A stretch of 64,000 nt of DNA, taken from the NCBI RefSeq assembly GCF_014192225.1, contig NZ_JACHXS010000001.1, positions 86,341 to 150,340 of the forward strand, written 5' to 3'. This document shows positions 36,283 through 45,335 of the stretch, one piece after another. The stretch's first letter is position 1. Each line of letters starts with the position of its first letter. The DNA comes from Pseudoduganella umbonata (lineage in GTDB: Bacteria > Pseudomonadota > Gammaproteobacteria > Burkholderiales > Burkholderiaceae_D). Made by a program: the position numbers and the translations under genes. The notes under the pieces were generated by a model that ran no database searches, was not told the DNA's origin, and worked only from the letters and a program-made list of their open reading frames with translations.

Positions 36283-37806
36283 ATGCTGTCGAACGCCGCC
36301 ACGGTGTCGCTGTGGACGGACACCGCCCAGGTGCCGGCCTTTGCGCCCCTGGCCGGCGATACGTCGGCCGACGTGTGCGTGGTCGGCGGCGGCATCGCCG
36401 GCCTCACTTCGGCATGGCTGCTGCTCAGGGAGGGCAGGTCGGTGGTGCTGGTCGATGCGCTGCAGCCCGGCGCCGGCGAAACAGGCCGCACCACGGCGCA
36501 CTTCTTTCCTCCCGACGAGCGCTATTTCAACATCGCCAGGCGCTTCGGCGACGGCCGCGCCCACCTGCTGCACGACAGCTACGAACGGGCCACCAGCCTG
36601 GTCGAATCCATCGTCCACGAAGAGCGGATCGCCTGCGATTTCCGCCGGCTGGACGGCTACCTGGTGCCGGCCGGCGCGCGTGGCGCGCGCGTGATCGCGT
36701 GCGAGCACGAATGCACGGGGCGCCTCGGCATCCCGACGACGCGCGTGCCGCGCGTGCCGGGCCTTGCCTGGGACACCGGCCAGGCGCTGTGCTTTCACAA
36801 CCAGGCGCAGTTCCACCCGGTGAAGTACATGGCGGGGCTGGTACGCGCGATCGAGCGCCTTGGTGGGCGCATCCACGGCGACACGCGGGCGCGCGACGTC
36901 GACGGGTCGAATGTCGTCACGGAGAAAGGGACCGTGCATGCCGCCGCGGTGGTGGTGGCGACGAACACGCCGTTCAACAACCGTTTCGTGCTGCACACCA
37001 AGGTGGCGCCGTACCACAGCTACGTGGTCGGCCTGCAGGTGCCGCGCGGCGCGCTCGAGCCATTCCTGCTGTGGGATACCGGCGACCCCTATTACTATGT
37101 ACGGCTCGACGATGCGCGGGCGGCGCGGCCGTTCGACATCCTCGTGGTGGGCGGCCAGGACCACAAGACGGGCCAGGAAAGCATGCCCCGGCACCGCTGG
37201 GACACGATCGAGGCATGGACGCGGGAGCGCTTTCCGCAGGCAGGGGAAGCGATGTACCGCTGGTCCGGCGAGGTGATGGAACCGGCCGACGGCGTGGCAT
37301 ACCTGGGCCGCAACCCGGCCGACCGCGGCAACGTGTTCGTCATCACGGGCGACTCCGGCAACGGCATGACGCATTGCACGGCCGGCGCGATGCTGATCGC
37401 CGACCTGGTCGCGGGCCGCGCCAATCCGTGGGTGCCGCTGTATGATCCGGGCCGCATGCCGCTGCACGGCCTCGGCGAATTCACCAGGGAACAGGCCAAC
37501 GTGATGGCCCAGTACACGGACTGGCTGCAGGGCGGCGAACTCGCTTCGCCGGACCGCATACCGCCCGGCGAGGGGGCGCTGATCCGCGAGGGCCTGAAGC
37601 TGATGGCCGTGCACCGCGCCGAAGACGGCAAATTGACCTTCCTGTCGGCGGCCTGTCCGCACATGGGTTGCGCGGTGCACTGGAATTCGGCCGAGAAGTC
37701 GTGGGATTGCCCGTGCCACGGCTCGCGCTTCGACATTGCCGGGCAGGTGCTGCACGGACCGTCGAACGCGCCGCTGCCGCCGGCGCAGTTGGGCAGCAGC
37801 AAATAA
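36283..37806 (+). CDS. FAD-dependent oxidoreductase with C-terminal Rieske domain
   Basis: 507 residues. The N-terminal DAO-type FAD domain begins with DVCVVGGGIAGLTSAWLLLREG (the FAD loop is at about 31-36). The C-terminal 90 residues are a Rieske 2Fe-2S domain with CPHMGC and CPCHGS. This DAO-Rieske architecture occurs in many bacteria next to stress genes and its substrate is unknown. Start at 36283 behind GGAAAGG. Last gene of the operon that starts with the zinc dehydrogenase at 34531. Confidence 0.85.
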   Translation: MLSNAATVSLWTDTAQVPAFAPLAGDTSADVCVVGGGIAGLTSAWLLLREGRSVVLVDALQPGAGETGRTTAHFFPPDERYFNIARRFGDGRAHLLHDSYERATSLVESIVHEERIACDFRRLDGYLVPAGARGARVIACEHECTGRLGIPTTRVPRVPGLAWDTGQALCFHNQAQFHPVKYMAGLVRAIERLGGRIHGDTRARDVDGSNVVTEKGTVHAAAVVVATNTPFNNRFVLHTKVAPYHSYVVGLQVPRGALEPFLLWDTGDPYYYVRLDDARAARPFDILVVGGQDHKTGQESMPRHRWDTIEAWTRERFPQAGEAMYRWSGEVMEPADGVAYLGRNPADRGNVFVITGDSGNGMTHCTAGAMLIADLVAGRANPWVPLYDPGRMPLHGLGEFTREQANVMAQYTDWLQGGELASPDRIPPGEGALIREGLKLMAVHRAEDGKLTFLSAACPHMGCAVHWNSAEKSWDCPCHGSRFDIAGQVLHGPSNAPLPPAQLGSSK

Positions 37807-37865
37807 GCGCTGCAATCAGGGGATGCAATCAGGAGCTGCAAACCGGGCTGCAAACCGGGCCGCAG
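37806..37865. repeat. 12/13-bp tandem repeat between convergent genes
   Basis: TGCAATCAGGGGA, TGCAATCAGGAGC, TGCAAACCGGGC and TGCAAACCGGGC follow one another directly behind the FAD-Rieske stop. Period 12-13. Confidence 0.7.
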
Positions 37866-37890
37866 ACAAGGCGCGACCGCCAGCCGCGCG

Positions 37891-38307
37891 CTACCAGTCC
37901 AGCGCGAGCAGGCGCTCGGCCATCCTTGGCCAGCACAGCGTGCGCACGTCGTCGCGCGTGGCCCAGCGGTACCCGTCCGCTTCCGGTGTCGGCGCGCCCG
38001 TCACGTGGTGCGGGAAGAAGCTGGTGCAGGCGAGGTGGTCGAGCGTGCACAGTTCGTCGCCGGCATCGACGCGGAACAGGTGCAGCCGTTTGTCGCGGCG
38101 ATAGTCGAACACGCCGAGGTCGGTGAACCGCGCCGCATCGATGCGCAGCCCGGCCTCCTCGAACAGCTCGCGCCGCGCCGCCTGCAGCGGCGACTCGCCG
38201 GCGTCCTGCAGGCCTTTCGGTATGTCCCAATGCCTCGTCCCGGTCACGTGGCACAGCAGCAGCCGGCCCGCCGCGTCGACGATCAAGGTGCCGCATGAGG
38301 TATCCAT
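37891..38307 (-). CDS. Nudix hydrolase
   Basis: 138 residues. The Nudix box reads GLQDAGESPLQAARRELFEEAGL, which keeps the catalytic REL.EEAG core. The N-terminal block GTLIVDAAGRLLLCHVTGTRHWDIPKG is typical of the MutT/NudF-like single-domain group. The start follows GGAAGGAAA. Hydrolyses a nucleoside diphosphate linked to another group; the substrate cannot be told. Confidence 0.85.
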   Translation of the reverse strand: MDTSCGTLIVDAAGRLLLCHVTGTRHWDIPKGLQDAGESPLQAARRELFEEAGLRIDAARFTDLGVFDYRRDKRLHLFRVDAGDELCTLDHLACTSFFPHHVTGAPTPEADGYRWATRDDVRTLCWPRMAERLLALDW

Positions 38308-38536
38308 TCGGTTTTCCTTCCTGTACCCATATTGTCCAGCATGTCCTTCGGCGGGTTTCGACGGCCTGCATCGAGCGTCCGCGCGGTGCCTTGCGGTCCC
38401 TGCGCTCGTGCATCCGGCGGCTGCATTGTAGCCGCCACTGCCCGCACAATACGAAAGGGTGATACGATAAAAATTGCATCTTGTTAAAATATGCGGGCCG
38501 TAGGAGCGGCCTTCAACTATAAGAAAGATAGGGAAG

Positions 38537-39739
38537 ATGAATTTTCAGCAGCAGAATTTTCTCGAGCCGCCGGCCACGCGCGGCGTGTCGAAGCGGATCG
38601 CCGCGGCCCGGCCGCTGGCCACCGCCGCGATGCACGAGCGCGTCGACCTGCTGAAGCTGCAGGGTGTCGAGGTGATCGACTTTTCGATCGCGATCTCGCA
38701 CTTCCCGGCACCGGCGCCGGTGCGCGCCGCGGTGCGTGCCGCGCTCGACGAACCGCTGCTGCCCTATACCGCCGTCGGCGGCCTGCCGGTGCTGCGCGAC
38801 AGGCTGGCCGCCAAGCTGCGCGATGAAAACCGCATCGGTGCCGCCGGGCGGCACGTGATCGTCACCAACGGCGCCAAGCAGGCGCTGTACCAGGCGCTGT
38901 ACGTGATGACCGATCCGGGCGATACCGTGATCGTGCTGCGGCCGCACTGGCCCGCCTATGTGGCCACCGCGCAGTTGCTGGGACTGCACATCGTGCTGGC
39001 GGACCAGCCGGAGGTGGTCGACGAAGCGTTCCTCGCTGCGTTGCCGCCCGCGAAGCTGCTGATGCTCAACAATCCGCACAACCCCTCCGGCAAGGTGTAC
39101 ACCGCGGCCGAACTGGCGGCCATCCGCACCTGGCTGCGTGCGCGCGGCAGCGCGTGCATCGTCGACGAGAGTTACGAAAAGCTGATTTTCGATGGCGAGC
39201 ACTGCAGCCTGGCGGCATGCCCGGACTGGGAAGCGCTGGGCATCGCGACGATCTTCTCGGCCTCGCAGAGTTACGCGATGATGGGCTGGCGCGCCGGTTT
39301 CGCCTGCGCCCCGGCGCCATGGATCAAGGCGATGGAGGCGTTGCAGGGACCGATCACGGCCGCGGTACCGGCGCTGACCCAGGTCGCGGCCGCGGCGGCG
39401 TTCGCGATCGGCGCGGTGCCCGACCTGCTGGCCGACTACCGCGCGCGGCGCGACCTGGTGGTGGCGCTGTTCGCGCCGGTGCCATGGATCGCCATGGCGG
39501 CGCCGGCTTCCGGCCCCTACCTGTGGGGCGACGTGTCGGCGTTGACGGTCGACACGGTGGCCTTTGCCGAGCGGCTGATCGATGAATACCGCGTGGCGGT
39601 GATGCCGGGCGAGGCGCTCGGCTGCCCCGGCTTCATCCGCATCGGCTACATCGCCGACGACGAAGCCACGCTGCGGCGCGGCGTGGCCGCCATCATCGCG
39701 CTGGGCGACCGGCTGGCGGCCGCCGGCGCCGCGGGCTGA
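38537..39739 (+). CDS. Class I/II aminotransferase homologue with the PLP lysine replaced by Gln
   Basis: 400-residue fold-type I protein. Most key positions of aspartate/aromatic aminotransferases are in place: NNPHNPSG with the cofactor Asn, CIVDESYE with the Asp and Tyr, and the substrate Arg in GFIRIGYI. At the position of the Schiff-base lysine the sequence is SASQSYAMMGWR, where the family reads SxSKxYxMxGWR. Residue 244 is therefore Gln (codon CAG at 39266). Without that Lys normal transamination is not expected. The frame is otherwise intact, so this is not an obvious pseudogene. It lies 10 bases before a sensor kinase gene. Confidence 0.8.
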   Translation: MNFQQQNFLEPPATRGVSKRIAAARPLATAAMHERVDLLKLQGVEVIDFSIAISHFPAPAPVRAAVRAALDEPLLPYTAVGGLPVLRDRLAAKLRDENRIGAAGRHVIVTNGAKQALYQALYVMTDPGDTVIVLRPHWPAYVATAQLLGLHIVLADQPEVVDEAFLAALPPAKLLMLNNPHNPSGKVYTAAELAAIRTWLRARGSACIVDESYEKLIFDGEHCSLAACPDWEALGIATIFSASQSYAMMGWRAGFACAPAPWIKAMEALQGPITAAVPALTQVAAAAAFAIGAVPDLLADYRARRDLVVALFAPVPWIAMAAPASGPYLWGDVSALTVDTVAFAERLIDEYRVAVMPGEALGCPGFIRIGYIADDEATLRRGVAAIIALGDRLAAAGAAG

Positions 39740-39749
39740 GGGCAGCTTC

Positions 39750-41969
39750 GTGCCACGCCTGAACAGCCTGCGTGCGCGGTTGATCCTGCTGGTCGCGCTG
39801 GCGATCACGCCGATGGCGGCGATGACGGTGCTGACCGGCGTGCGCGAGCGCGAGCATGCGATCGACGTGGCGCGCGAGAACCTGCAGCGGCTGGCCAACC
39901 TGGCCGCGGCCAACGAGGCGCAGTCGCTGGAGGGCGCGCGGCAGATCCTGCGCGACCTGTCCAGCATCCCGGACCTGCTGGACAACCAGGACGACTGCAG
40001 CGTGCTGCTGTCGGACATCCTGTCGAAGAACACCGATTACGTCAATTTCGGCCTGATCCAGCTGAACGGCGACGTCACCTGCAGCGCGGTGGCCGCGACG
40101 CGGCTCGTCAACCTGAGCGACCGCGCGCATTTCCGGCGGGCGATCGCGGAGCGCCGCTTCATCGCCAGCAACTACGTGTTCGGCCGCGTGATCGGCAAGC
40201 ACACGATCAACCTGACCTTCCCGGTGATCAAGAACGGCGAAGTCCGTGCGGTGCTGTTCGCCGCGATGGACCTGGCGGAACTGGACAAGTTCGTGCTCGA
40301 CGTGCACCTGTCGCCCGGCTCCGTGCTGTGGACGGTCGATGGCCAGGGCACGGCCATTTCGCGCCGGCCCGATCCAGCCAGCTGGTTCGGCAAGCCGATC
40401 GCGCCGCACCTGCGGCAGGCGGTGGCGGCGCGGCCGGAAGTGCCGGTGCTGCTGACCGATACCGACGGCGTCGAGCGCCTGTATGCGTTCGCGCGCGTGG
40501 GCAAGCCCGACATTTCCGACTACACGGTGATCATCGGCATGCCCTACGACGAAATCGTCGCGAACGCCACGCGCGACCAACTGATCGCCGTCGTGGGCTT
40601 GGTCGCGACGGTCACGCTGGCCCTGCTGGCGGCATGGTTCGGTGGCGACATGCTGATCGTGCGGCGCGTGCAGGCCCTGGCGCGCACCGCCAACCGCATC
40701 GCCGGCGGCTCGCTCGACACGCGCACCGGGCTGCGCTACGAGGACGAGGAAATCGGCGCGCTGGCGCGCTCGCTGGACGAGATGGCGCAGGCGCTGCAGA
40801 AGAAGGAACAGGAACGCGACGTGGCGTCCGCTTCGCTGCAGGCGGCGGACCGGCGCAAGGACGAATTCCTGGCGATGCTGGCCCATGAGCTGCGCAACCC
40901 GCTGGCGCCGATCAGCTCCGGTGCCCAGGTGCTGAAGATGGCGCACGCGGACAATCCGGCGGTCGCCCGCACGGCCGACATCATCGCGCGCCAGGTCGAG
41001 CACATGACGCGGCTGATCGACGACCTGCTGGACGTCTCGCGCGTCACCCGCGGGCTGGTCAAGCTGAACCGGCAGCCGCTGGACCTGCGCACCGTGGTGG
41101 AGGACGCGGTGGAGCAGGCCTACCCGCTGTTCAAGTCGAAGCGCCAGCAGCTGGAACTGGACATTCCGCATGTGCCGATCGGGATCAACGCCGACCACAA
41201 GCGCATGGTGCAGGTGATCGTCAACCTGCTCAACAACGCGGCCAAGTACACGCAGGAATACGGTCACATCCGCGTAAAACTGCAGCGCGACGGCGCGCTC
41301 GTGCGGGTGGAGGTGGCGGACGACGGCATCGGCATGGCGCCGGAACTGGTGGCGCGCGTGTTCGAGCTGTTCACGCAGGCCGAGCGCACGTCCGACCGCT
41401 CGCAGGGCGGGCTGGGCCTCGGGCTGGCGCTGGCGCGCACGCTGGTGACGCTGCACGGCGGTACCGTGCGCGCCGCCAGCGCGGGGCCGCAGCAGGGCAG
41501 TACATTCACCGTGGAGCTGCCGTACGTGGAAGCGCCGGCGCTGCCGGACGCGGCCGGCATGCCCGCCGCCGGCAGCAAGGCGGCCCGGCCCGGCGCACTG
41601 CGCTGCCTGGTCGTCGACGACAACGTCGATGCGGCGCAGACCCTGGCACTGTTCCTCGAGGCGGCCGGCCATGCGGTGCAGGTGGCGCACCGCGCCGGCG
41701 AGGCGCTGGAACTGGCGCGCCGCCACGCGCCGGAGCTGTGCTTCCTCGACATCGGCCTGCCCGACATCGACGGCAACCAGCTGGCGCGGCAGCTGCGGGC
41801 GCTGCCGCAGACGAGCGGCGCGCAGCTGGTGGCGGTGACCGGCTACGGCCGCAAGGAAGACCAGGAAAAATCGATCGCCGCCGGTTTCGACCAGTATTTC
41901 GTCAAGCCGATGGATACCGCGAAGCTGGTGCAGCTGCTGTCGATGATGCGGCCGGAGGTCGTGAAATAG
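39750..41969 (+). CDS. Hybrid sensor histidine kinase/response regulator with periplasmic sensor
   Basis: 739 residues from GTG at 39750. TM1 is at about 11-33, then a large periplasmic dCache/PDC-like sensor (to about 270), TM2 at about 275-297 and a HAMP linker. The HisKA domain carries H379 in LAHELRNPLAP, followed by HATPase_c (NLLNNAAKYT, DDGIGM, GGLGLGLAL). A C-terminal receiver has the phospho-Asp near 667 (FLDIGLPDIDG). The gene is 10 bases behind the aminotransferase homologue and probably cotranscribed. No separate output regulator is adjacent. Confidence 0.88.
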   Translation: MPRLNSLRARLILLVALAITPMAAMTVLTGVREREHAIDVARENLQRLANLAAANEAQSLEGARQILRDLSSIPDLLDNQDDCSVLLSDILSKNTDYVNFGLIQLNGDVTCSAVAATRLVNLSDRAHFRRAIAERRFIASNYVFGRVIGKHTINLTFPVIKNGEVRAVLFAAMDLAELDKFVLDVHLSPGSVLWTVDGQGTAISRRPDPASWFGKPIAPHLRQAVAARPEVPVLLTDTDGVERLYAFARVGKPDISDYTVIIGMPYDEIVANATRDQLIAVVGLVATVTLALLAAWFGGDMLIVRRVQALARTANRIAGGSLDTRTGLRYEDEEIGALARSLDEMAQALQKKEQERDVASASLQAADRRKDEFLAMLAHELRNPLAPISSGAQVLKMAHADNPAVARTADIIARQVEHMTRLIDDLLDVSRVTRGLVKLNRQPLDLRTVVEDAVEQAYPLFKSKRQQLELDIPHVPIGINADHKRMVQVIVNLLNNAAKYTQEYGHIRVKLQRDGALVRVEVADDGIGMAPELVARVFELFTQAERTSDRSQGGLGLGLALARTLVTLHGGTVRAASAGPQQGSTFTVELPYVEAPALPDAAGMPAAGSKAARPGALRCLVVDDNVDAAQTLALFLEAAGHAVQVAHRAGEALELARRHAPELCFLDIGLPDIDGNQLARQLRALPQTSGAQLVAVTGYGRKEDQEKSIAAGFDQYFVKPMDTAKLVQLLSMMRPEVVK

Positions 41970-42028
41970 GCCGGCAGCCGCGCCGCAGCCGTGCGCGCGG
42001 GCGCGCGCCAGGCCACTATACTGGCGCC

Positions 42029-42277
42029 ATGAAACGCTATCGCAATCTCGAAGGCCATTCCGGCGTGGTTGCCTACGACATCCTGCCGGAAGCGATCGCC
42101 GTGAAATTCGCCGGAGGCGACGTGTACGACTACACGTACCGCGCTACCGGCCGGGCCCGCGTGGAAACGATGAAGGCGCTGGCCGAGGCGGGCAGGGGAC
42201 TGTCGACGTTCATCGCACGCTACGTGCGCGACGAATACGAGCGCAAGCACGAAGGCGGAGGCCGGAGCAAGCATTGA
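42029..42277 (+). CDS. Small KTSC-like domain protein
   Basis: 82 residues. The pattern VVAYDILPEAIAVKFAGG followed by VYDYTYRATG, then GRGLSTFIARYVRDEY, is like the KTSC domain, a small fold sometimes found fused to RNA-related proteins. No export signal. No clear RBS (upstream CTATACTGGCGCC). Function unknown. Confidence 0.65.
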   Translation: MKRYRNLEGHSGVVAYDILPEAIAVKFAGGDVYDYTYRATGRARVETMKALAEAGRGLSTFIARYVRDEYERKHEGGGRSKH

Positions 42278-42286
42278 GCAGGCAAT

Positions 42287-42349
42287 GAGCTGGTACTGAG
42301 CAGGTACAGGCGCAGGGGCAGGTACAGGGGCAGGTACAGGGGCAGGCAG
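42287..42349. repeat. 12-bp tandem repeat (GGGGCAGGTACA)
   Basis: About five units, the first ones diverged (GAGCAGGTACAG, GCGCAGGGGCAG), between the KTSC-like gene and nsrR. Directly after it lies a GC-rich hairpin (GCCCCGCGGCA / TGCCGCGCGGGGC, 42356-42382). Confidence 0.75.
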
Positions 42350-42384
42350 CGGGCCGCCCCGCGGCATCGTTGCCGCGCGGGGGC

Positions 42385-42390
42385 TATAAT
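42385..42390 (+). promoter_or_regulatory. -10 box of the nsrR promoter
   Basis: A perfect TATAAT hexamer lies about 51 bases before the nsrR start, right behind the GC-rich hairpin. A -35 element would overlap that hairpin and is not clear. Confidence 0.45.
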
Positions 42391-42440
42391 TGGCGCTGCC
42401 GTTCTCCCCAGCGTTCGCCCCGCGTCCGCTTCCATTCGCC

Positions 42441-42899
42441 ATGAGACTCACCACCTTCACCGACTACACGCTGCGTTCCCTGATGTACCTGGGCATGCAT
42501 CGCGACCGCCTGGCCACGATCCAGGATATCGCGGACCTGCACGGCATTTCAAAGAACCACCTCACCAAGGTCATCCACCAGCTCGGCATGTCCGGCCTGG
42601 TCGAGACGGTGCGCGGCCGCAACGGCGGCCTGCGGCTGAAGGGCGAACCCGGCGACATCAATATCGGCGCCGTGGTGCGCGCCAGCGAATCGGACTTCCA
42701 CATGGCCGAATGCTTCGATCCGGACGCGCGCGGCTGCGCGTTTGCCGGCGCCTGCGGCCTGCAGGGCAAGCTGCGCGAAGCCACCGAGGCCTTCCTGGGC
42801 GTGCTGGACGGCGTCACGCTGGCCGACCTGCTGCCCGGCGCACGCCGCCAGGAACAGGCGATCCTGCTGCACCTGCCGGAGCGCCGCCCGGGTTCCTGA
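42441..42899 (+). CDS. nsrR: Nitric oxide-sensing repressor NsrR (Rrf2 family)
   Basis: 152 residues. N-terminal winged helix (TIQDIADLHGISKNHLTKVIHQL region) with the family start MRLTTFTDYTLRSLMYLG. The three iron-sulphur Cys are in ECFDPDARGCAFAGACGLQ (spacing C-x8-C-x5-C), as in NsrR rather than IscR. It is followed by hmp with a strong NsrR box in between. It represses hmp until nitric oxide damages its cluster. Confidence 0.92.
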   Translation: MRLTTFTDYTLRSLMYLGMHRDRLATIQDIADLHGISKNHLTKVIHQLGMSGLVETVRGRNGGLRLKGEPGDINIGAVVRASESDFHMAECFDPDARGCAFAGACGLQGKLREATEAFLGVLDGVTLADLLPGARRQEQAILLHLPERRPGS

Positions 42900-42956
42900 C
42901 CGGCACATCCATTGCTTCCATGACAGCTGGGACATTTTGTCCAGTTCTGCGGCCGG

Positions 42957-42989
42957 GTTTAAAGATGCAAAATGAATGCATCTTTAAAC
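42957..42989. promoter_or_regulatory. NsrR operator in front of hmp
   Basis: A 33-bp perfect palindrome: arms GTTTAAAGATGCA and TGCATCTTTAAAC around a 7-bp centre. The core AAGATGCA-n7-TGCATCTT matches the known enterobacterial and neisserial NsrR site. It ends 26 bases before the hmp start. Confidence 0.9.
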
Positions 42990-43015
42990 GAACACCGAAG
43001 CCAAAGGAGAACATC

Positions 43016-44209
43016 ATGCTGTCCGCCGAACACCGCGCCATCGTTACCGCCACCGTGCCCATCCTCGAACAGGGCGGCGAGGCACTGACCCGCCATTTCT
43101 ATCCGATCCTGTTCCGCGACTATCCGCAGGTGAAGCCCTACTTCAACCAGGCGCACCAGGCCGACGGCGCGCAACCGCGCGCGCTGGCGAACGCGGTGCT
43201 GATGTACGCCAAGAATATCGACCGGCTCGAGGCGCTGGGCCCGCTGGTGGGCCAGATCGTGGCCAAGCACGTGGCGTTGAACATCCTGCCAGAGCACTAT
43301 CCGATGGTGGGCGTGAGCCTGCTGCAGGCGATCCGCGAGGTGCTGGGTGCCGAGGTGGCGACCGATGCCGTGATCGACGCCTGGGGCGCCGCGTATGGCC
43401 AGCTGGCCGACATCCTGATCGGTGCGGAAGGCAAGACCTACGCGGCGATGAAGGCCGCGCCGGGCGGCTGGAACGGCCTGCGCCGCTTCGTGGTGGCGGA
43501 AAAACGGCGCGAAAGCGACGAGATCACCACGTTCGTATTCCGCCCCGAGGATGGCGGCACCGTGCTGGACTTCCAGCCGGGCCAGTACATCGGCCTGCGC
43601 GCGGTGGTCGGCGGCATCGACCAGCGCCGCAACTATTCGCTGTCGGCCGCGCCGAACGGCAGCACTTACCAGATCAGCGTGAAGCGCGAGCCCGGCGGGG
43701 CCATGTCGAACCACCTGCACGACGCGGTGGGCGAAGGGCACGTGGTCGAGCTGCTGCCGCCGTCCGGCGTGTTCACGCTGGCGCCGCACGACAGCCGGCC
43801 GGTCGTGTTCATCAGCGGCGGTGTCGGTATCACGCCCACGCTGGCGATGCTGCCGGCGGCACTGGCAAGCGGGCGCGAGGTGCACTTCATCCATGCCGCG
43901 CGCCACGGCGGCGTGCATGCATTCCGCGCCCACGTCGACGAGCTGGCCAGCCGCCACCCGCAGCTGCGCCGCCGCTACGTGTATGCCGACGATGCCAACC
44001 GGGATGCAAGTCACCCCGCGCCGGACGCGGTGGGCCTGCTCGACAGCGCCACGCTGGCGGCGTGGCTGCCGGAGACGCGCGACGTGGACGCGTATTTCCT
44101 CGGCCCGCAGCCGTTCATGAAAGCGGTGAAGCGTTCGCTGCGCGAACTGGGCGTGCCGGAGCACCAGACGTACTACGAGTTCTTCGGGCCGGCTGCCACG
44201 CTGGAATAA
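43016..44209 (+). CDS. hmp: Flavohaemoglobin, nitric oxide dioxygenase
   Basis: Oxidises NO to nitrate with O2 and NAD(P)H in the cytoplasm; 397 residues. The globin domain (1-140) has the proximal His in IVAKHVALNI and the distal pocket Tyr in RHFYPILF. It is followed by an FAD domain (RRNYSLSAAPN) and a NAD domain (FISGGVGITPTLAML). The start at 43016 follows AAAGGAGAAC. Controlled by the NsrR box directly upstream and paired with nsrR. Confidence 0.95.
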   Translation: MLSAEHRAIVTATVPILEQGGEALTRHFYPILFRDYPQVKPYFNQAHQADGAQPRALANAVLMYAKNIDRLEALGPLVGQIVAKHVALNILPEHYPMVGVSLLQAIREVLGAEVATDAVIDAWGAAYGQLADILIGAEGKTYAAMKAAPGGWNGLRRFVVAEKRRESDEITTFVFRPEDGGTVLDFQPGQYIGLRAVVGGIDQRRNYSLSAAPNGSTYQISVKREPGGAMSNHLHDAVGEGHVVELLPPSGVFTLAPHDSRPVVFISGGVGITPTLAMLPAALASGREVHFIHAARHGGVHAFRAHVDELASRHPQLRRRYVYADDANRDASHPAPDAVGLLDSATLAAWLPETRDVDAYFLGPQPFMKAVKRSLRELGVPEHQTYYEFFGPAATLE

Positions 44210-44279
44210 GGGACGCTGGAGAACCAGCACGCTGAAACAGGGAAGCGGCCAGGCCGGCCGGCTGGCCGGGACGCGGCAG

Positions 44280-45113
44280 TCAGACCAGCAGCGCGGCGGT
44301 CATCGCCGTGGCGTCGCGCTCGGCCTCGTCCAGCATGCCGGCCGCCATTTCCTCGTCGATGAACAGATCGACGACGGATTCGGACTGCGGCATGTCTTCG
44401 CGCGGCTGCGCCAGCGGCGAGTCGACGGGAGCGAAGTGGTTCGCGAGCAGCAGCGTGTCGAGCAGGCTTTCCGGCGGCACGCCGAGGAAGCCGTCGCGCA
44501 GGCCTTCGATCGCGGCAGCCACTTCTTCCGGGATGGCCAGCTTGGTCATCACCTCGCGCGTGATGATTTCCTCGCTTGCAGGCTGCCAGTTATCGGGATC
44601 CGGATCGAGCAGGCCGGGAAATTCGTCGGCGCGCGACAACAGGTAGAAGCCGCCCACCTCGTGCACGATGCCGGCGAACAGCGCGGTATCGCCATTCACC
44701 TCGGTCACGTCGCGCGCGATGATGCGCGCCAGGCATGCCACGTAGACGCAGTGCTGCCACAGCTGCTCGGCCTTGGCGCGCACGCCGGGGTCGACGATCT
44801 TGCTGCCGAACTGGCGCACCACCATCGCGGCGGCCAGCGCATACAGGTTGTGGTAACCCACGCGCGTGATCGCCGCGCGCACATTGGTGACGGTACTGCC
44901 GGAGCGGTTGAACATGGCCGAGTTGGCGAGCGCAACGGTGCGAGCCGCCAGCTGCGGCTCGGCCAGGACGAGGCGGATCGCCTCGTCGATCGGTGTATCG
45001 GGGTTATCGAGGGCCAGCTGCACCCGCAACGCTGCGTTGACGCTTGTCGGGAAGACCAGGTCTCCCCGGATCGCCAGCGCGGCGATATGCCCGAAGGCTT
45101 CCAGTTTGTTCAT
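44280..45113 (-). CDS. HDOD domain protein
   Basis: 277 residues. The HDOD domain covers about residues 15-215 (LVFPTSVNAALRVQLAL; AEPQLAARTVALANSAMFNRSG; GIVHEVGGFYLL). There is no output domain such as EAL or GGDEF. HDOD proteins act as scaffolds in signal networks, often linked to cyclic-di-GMP. Start at 45113 (MNKLEAFGHI). Not in an operon. Confidence 0.85.
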   Translation of the reverse strand: MNKLEAFGHIAALAIRGDLVFPTSVNAALRVQLALDNPDTPIDEAIRLVLAEPQLAARTVALANSAMFNRSGSTVTNVRAAITRVGYHNLYALAAAMVVRQFGSKIVDPGVRAKAEQLWQHCVYVACLARIIARDVTEVNGDTALFAGIVHEVGGFYLLSRADEFPGLLDPDPDNWQPASEEIITREVMTKLAIPEEVAAAIEGLRDGFLGVPPESLLDTLLLANHFAPVDSPLAQPREDMPQSESVVDLFIDEEMAAGMLDEAERDATAMTAALLV

Positions 45114-45180
45114 GGCGGAATTATACGCACGCGCTACATCCCGCACAATCGAGCCCGGGAGTGTTGCGTTCCCGCCGTTC

Positions 45181-45335
45181 GCTTGTATGCCCGCTTATAA
45201 GCCCGCTCATGTGCTCGCTTATGTGCTCGCTTATGTGCTTGCGTATGTGCCCGTTTATGTGCCCGCCTATCTCCCGCGTATATTCCGCTGATGTGCCCGC
45301 TGATGTGCCCGCTTATATCCCACTATCCCGCTCAT
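45181..45335. repeat. Degenerate 12-bp tandem repeat (GCTTATGTGCTC)
   Basis: Some twelve units such as CGCTTATGTGCT, TGCGTATGTGCC and CGTTTATGTGCC fill the gap between the HDOD gene and dadA, reaching into the last codons of dadA. Period 12 with drifting sequence. Confidence 0.8.

Noticed and set aside
37806..38310. Partial mobile element between the FAD-Rieske gene and the Nudix gene
   Set aside because: Only short tandem repeats are visible; no transposase remnant or target duplication.
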